64,000 bases of DNA from positions 62,001-126,000 of the forward strand of contig NZ_CAMDLM010000003.1 in the NCBI RefSeq assembly GCF_945901735.1. Direction: 5' to 3'. Positions 60,337 through 64,000 of the stretch are shown here, one piece after another. Each line of letters opens with the position of its first letter. Position 1 is the stretch's first letter. The position numbers were made by a program, and so were the translations under genes. Below the pieces are notes generated by a model. The model was not told the origin of the DNA. It made no database searches and saw nothing but the letters and a program-made list of their open reading frames with translations. Source of the stretch: Limnohabitans sp. Rim8. Lineage in GTDB: Bacteria; Pseudomonadota; Gammaproteobacteria; Burkholderiales; Burkholderiaceae_C.

Positions 60337-61875
60337 ATGAACGCCAGCACTTCTGAGCAGCTCCAACAAAAAACAGCTTCACAAGCCCCTGTTGCCCTGG
60401 TCATTGGCAGCGGTTTTGGTGGGTTGGCAGCCGCCATTCGCCTGTCCGCCAAAGGTTATCGGGTGCATGTGCTCGAGAAATTGAATGCGCCAGGAGGACG
60501 GGCTCGCGTGATCCATGTCGACGGTTACACCTTTGACGCTGGCCCAACGATCGTCACCGTCCCCTTTTTGCTTGAAGAGCTTTGGGACTTGGCTGGACGC
60601 CAATTGGCCGATGATGTTGAGCTGCGTTTGCTGGACCCTTTTTACCGAATCCGTTTTGACGACGGCGACCATTTCGATTACAGCGGAGACCCCGAGCGAA
60701 TGCTCAAAGAGGTTCTGCGCATCGACCCCAACGCCGGACCTGGCTACGCCGCTTTCATGGCGGAGGCGGACCTTTGTTATGAGTTGGGCTTTGAAGCTTT
60801 AGGCTGCGAAGCATTTGTCCGCATGGGCGATCTGTTCAAGGCAATTCCCTCAATGATCCGAATGAAGGGCTGGCGAAGTTTGCACACGATGGTCGCCACA
60901 CACTTCAAACACCCCAAGTTGCGCCAAGCCATGAGCCTGCAGGCGCTTTTGATTGGTGGCAATCCGTTTTCTGTGACCTGCGTGTTCTCACTCATCAATG
61001 CGCTGGAGCGGCGCTTTGGCGTGCACTGGGCCATGGGCGGCACCGGGGCTTTGGTCAATGGCCTGGTGGATGTGATCGAAGGCATGGGCGGCAGTCTGCG
61101 CACTGGGGCTGAAGTTCGCCGCATCGAAGTCAAAGATGGGCGCGCTTGTGGCGTGACCTTGGCCACTGGCGAAACCATTCCTTCCGATATTGTGGTCTGC
61201 AATGCCGACACGGCTTGGACGTACAAGAATCTCATTGACCCGAAAGACCGAAAGGTATGGACCGACAGCAAGATCAAAAACGGCAAGTATTCTATGGGTC
61301 TTTTTGTTTGGTACTTTGGCACCAACAAGCGCTTTGATGACGTGCCGCACCACATGATGCTGCTGGGCCCGCGCTACGAAGCGCTGCTGAAAGACATCTT
61401 CAAAAAACACCATCTGGCCGAAGATTTCAGCCTTTACCTGCATCGACCCACAGCCACTGATGCGGGCATGGCGCCTGAGGGCTGCGATACCTTTTATGTG
61501 CTGGCACCCGTGCCGAACCTGCAAAGCGGTACCGACTGGGCGGCTCATGCGGAGCCTTACCGTGCCGCCATTGCCAAAGCGCTTGAAGAGACGGTTCTGC
61601 CTAACTTGAGCGAACACCTGACGGTATCGTTCATGACCACTCCGCAAGACTTTCAAGACAATCTGTTGTCTTATCAAGGTGCTGCCTTTGGGCTGGAACC
61701 GCTTTTGTTGCAAAGCGCATGGTTCAGGCCGCACAACCTGAGCGAAGACATCGAAAACCTGTTCATGGTGGGTGCCAGCACCCACCCAGGTGCAGGCATA
61801 CCCGGTGTGCTGATGTCGGCTAAAGCGCTGGACACTGTGCTGCCTGACCCGGCTACTTTGAAGCGTTCGCAGTGA
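60337..61875 (+). CDS. crtI: CrtI-type phytoene desaturase
   Basis: VIGSGFGGLAAAIRLSAKGYRVHVLEKLNAPGGRARV; FDAGPTIVTVPFLLEELWDLAGR; C-terminal GASTHPGAGIPGVLMSAK. Confidence 0.92.
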   Translation: MNASTSEQLQQKTASQAPVALVIGSGFGGLAAAIRLSAKGYRVHVLEKLNAPGGRARVIHVDGYTFDAGPTIVTVPFLLEELWDLAGRQLADDVELRLLDPFYRIRFDDGDHFDYSGDPERMLKEVLRIDPNAGPGYAAFMAEADLCYELGFEALGCEAFVRMGDLFKAIPSMIRMKGWRSLHTMVATHFKHPKLRQAMSLQALLIGGNPFSVTCVFSLINALERRFGVHWAMGGTGALVNGLVDVIEGMGGSLRTGAEVRRIEVKDGRACGVTLATGETIPSDIVVCNADTAWTYKNLIDPKDRKVWTDSKIKNGKYSMGLFVWYFGTNKRFDDVPHHMMLLGPRYEALLKDIFKKHHLAEDFSLYLHRPTATDAGMAPEGCDTFYVLAPVPNLQSGTDWAAHAEPYRAAIAKALEETVLPNLSEHLTVSFMTTPQDFQDNLLSYQGAAFGLEPLLLQSAWFRPHNLSEDIENLFMVGASTHPGAGIPGVLMSAKALDTVLPDPATLKRSQ

Positions 61876-62654
61876 TGCACAGCAGCCAACTTCTGTGGAC
61901 TCAAACCATGGCCGTTGCCCATCGGTTGTTGCTTGAGCAATGGCGCCAGAAACGAGGCTTGATTTTTTGGGCTGTTTTTCCGTCAACGATGATGCTGCTG
62001 TTCGGATTGGTTTATGCACACAACGACAGCATGCGCGCCGGCCTGGATGCCGCTGCGGCTGGCATTTTGGTGGGTGCTGCGCTTTTTTTCAGCTGTCTGG
62101 GCGGCACCGTCGCGGTGATCGCTGCTGAACGTGAACGGGGCACTCTGCCCCGACTGCTCACGACCCCACTTCACCCCGCAGCGTATTTCCTGGGTGTTGT
62201 CATTGCACAGTTGTTGTTGGCTTTGATGCAAGTGGTCATGCTCTACAGCATCGCCCTGTCCATTGGGGTCCAATACCATGGCAGTCTTTTCTTGGGCGGT
62301 TTGATTTTGCTGCTCTCCGTGTTCTCCTATGTGGGTATGGGATTTTTTCTGGGCGCACGGTTTGCACGGCGCAGCGAAGAAGTGGTGGTGGCCTTGTCGG
62401 CGATTGGGGTGCCTTTGTTGGTGTTGGGTGGCACCTTTTTCCCACTAGAAATCATGCCCCAAGGCATGCAAGCCTTTGCACAAATCAACCCCATGTTGCA
62501 CATGAACCAGGCCTTCAAAGGTGTCGCCGCTTATGGCATGGGCTGGAATGAACTGCGCTTTGAATTGAGCTTTCTGCTTGTTTTTTGCGGGCTCTCGCTG
62601 GCTTTAGGCATTCAGTCCTATCGGCACTTGCTGCATGTGGACAAATCCCAATGA
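61875..62654 (+). CDS. ABC-2-type exporter permease
   Basis: Multiple TM segments, ABC-2 architecture; overlaps crtI stop. Confidence 0.88.
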   Translation: MHSSQLLWTQTMAVAHRLLLEQWRQKRGLIFWAVFPSTMMLLFGLVYAHNDSMRAGLDAAAAGILVGAALFFSCLGGTVAVIAAERERGTLPRLLTTPLHPAAYFLGVVIAQLLLALMQVVMLYSIALSIGVQYHGSLFLGGLILLLSVFSYVGMGFFLGARFARRSEEVVVALSAIGVPLLVLGGTFFPLEIMPQGMQAFAQINPMLHMNQAFKGVAAYGMGWNELRFELSFLLVFCGLSLALGIQSYRHLLHVDKSQ

Positions 62655-63583
62655 ATGCATCTCTAGAAATCAACGACGTTCACAAGTGGTTTGGCAGCCA
62701 CCATGTTCTGGACGGCTTTAGTCTGCGTATTGAGAGTGGAGAGGTTGTGGGTCTGTTGGGGCCCAATGGCTGTGGCAAATCCACCGTCTTGAACATCGTC
62801 AGCAAGTTATTGCCCTACGACCTTGGGCAGGTGCGCCTCATGGGCAAGCCATTGAACGAACTGAGCTACCGGGCACGCGAGCTTGTTGGTGTGTGCACAC
62901 AGCACTGCGCCTTGTACCCGGATTTATTTCCTGCCGAAAATCTGCACTTTTTTGCGCGCTTGTACGGCCTTTCTGAAAAGGAACGCCACGAAAGAGTTGC
63001 AGAGCTGATGCGCATTTTTGAATTGGAAAATTTCGCTAAGACTCGCGTGGGTCAACTTTCGGGGGGCTGGCGACAAAGGCTGCACCTGGCCGTTTCCTTG
63101 GTGCACAAGCCCAAGTTACTCGTGCTGGACGAGCCCACAGCGGCGGTGGATTTAGAAGCGCGTATGGACCTTTGGCGCCTCATCGAGGGTTTGCGTGACA
63201 GCGGCACCACCATTTTATTGACCAGCCATCATCTCGCAGAGGCGCAGCGGCTTTGCAGCCGCGTTGCTCTGATGCGAGACGGCAAAGTCCTTGCCGCGGG
63301 CAGCGTGCCCGAATTGTTGGCGCGCATGCCCGGTCAAGCGGTGGCCAAGGTGCAATCTGTTGACGGCGAGGCGGTTGTGCAGAGGGCACTTGGTCTGGGT
63401 TGGCAAGTTCGCCAACACGCCGATCAGATGCGTCTTTTGCTACCGCAACTCTTGAGCCTGCGCGAAATCGTGGACGCTTTAGATGGTACAAAGGTCAGCG
63501 CGGTCAGCGTTCTGCCGGTGACATTGGACGATGTCTACCTGGAACTCATGGATGACGAACTCACACCGCCATCGACCATTTGA
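62651..63583 (+). CDS. ABC transporter ATP-binding protein
   Basis: GPNGCGKSTVLNIVSKL; LSGGWRQRLHLAVSL; LLVLDEPTAAVDLEAR; overlaps permease stop. Confidence 0.92.
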   Translation: MNASLEINDVHKWFGSHHVLDGFSLRIESGEVVGLLGPNGCGKSTVLNIVSKLLPYDLGQVRLMGKPLNELSYRARELVGVCTQHCALYPDLFPAENLHFFARLYGLSEKERHERVAELMRIFELENFAKTRVGQLSGGWRQRLHLAVSLVHKPKLLVLDEPTAAVDLEARMDLWRLIEGLRDSGTTILLTSHHLAEAQRLCSRVALMRDGKVLAAGSVPELLARMPGQAVAKVQSVDGEAVVQRALGLGWQVRQHADQMRLLLPQLLSLREIVDALDGTKVSAVSVLPVTLDDVYLELMDDELTPPSTI

Positions 63584-63674
63584 CCCATCTCTTACAACTT
63601 TGAATGGCAGGTGCGAAGCGCATTGAGCTGTTCAAGCCATATTGATCGTGAACCCCCTTTTAAAAGGTTTCAAA

Positions 63675-64000
63675 ATGAATTTCCCAATGCGCCAGATACG
63701 ACGCACTTTGTTGCTGATGGGCATCAGCTTGATGGCCAGCTTGGCAGCCCAAGCCCAGGCTCCTGTTCGAGTAGGCTCCAAAATCGATACGGAAGGCAAA
63801 CTGCTGGGCCACATCATGGTGCTTGCGCTTGAAGCCAACGGCATCAAGACTGAAAACAAGGTTTCTCTTGGCAACACCAAAATAGTGCGCACCGCCTTGC
63901 TTGCCGGTGAGATTGATCTCTATCCCGAGTACACAGGCAATGGCGCGTTCATGCTGGGCGCCGAAAACAGCCCCGCATGGAAAGACTTTCGGGCAGGCTA
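63675..64000 (+). CDS. osmoprotectant/OpuBC-like ABC transporter substrate-binding protein (3' end outside window)
   Basis: Signal peptide; VRVGSKIDTEGKLLGHIMVLALEANGIKTENKVSLGNTKIVRTALLAGEIDLYPEYTGNGAFML; open to the window end. Confidence 0.85.
   Translation, partial: MNFPMRQIRRTLLLMGISLMASLAAQAQAPVRVGSKIDTEGKLLGHIMVLALEANGIKTENKVSLGNTKIVRTALLAGEIDLYPEYTGNGAFMLGAENSPAWKDFRAG

Noticed and set aside
1-64000. CRISPR arrays, tRNA/rRNA genes, integrase/transposase genes, phage modules
   Set aside because: None found by reading the sequence and ORF track; the repeats present are palindromic elements and not regularly spaced direct repeats.

Overview
The window is about 64 kb of a GC-rich betaproteobacterial chromosome (Comamonadaceae-like by gene content and order; the genus is an inference). 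It is densely coding and mostly housekeeping or metabolic. No rRNA, tRNA, CRISPR array, transposase or prophage was seen. Gene blocks: a 5'-truncated MHS-type MFS transporter; a double-length (four ABC-domain) UvrA paralogue; methyltransferase / HAD / metF / tlyA / ahcY preceded by a SAH riboswitch; rsmE; amgK divergent from lptD-surA-rsmA; a barstar plus secreted guanyl-specific RNase pair; maeB; MOSC; pepP; murU; a Rieske oxygenase; psd; a NodIJ-type ABC exporter; a sorbosone-dehydrogenase-like PQQ enzyme + cytochrome c + YncD/PqqU-like TonB receptor; beta-oxidation-type genes; srkA; two MFS transporters; htpG; an rluF-like gene; a Crp/Fnr regulator divergent from a HAAT (Liv-type) transporter operon flanked by two acyl/aryl-CoA ligases; a Bug-type SBP; exbB-exbD-exbD-tonB; rep helicase; crtI with an ABC-2 exporter; and a truncated OpuBC-like SBP. 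The strongest unusual signal is inside the UvrA paralogue. Three palindromic elements share a conserved ~32-nt core (CCTCATAYGGCGGGGGTRCGCCAAAATCGTC), but each has its own unrelated 23-25 bp near-perfect stem. They occur in both orientations and are translated in frame at apparent inter-domain linkers. A fourth, unrelated REP-like hairpin (AAATTGGGGTCAGATCCCAATTT) is also in frame in the same gene. I did not find the core elsewhere in the window by eye.
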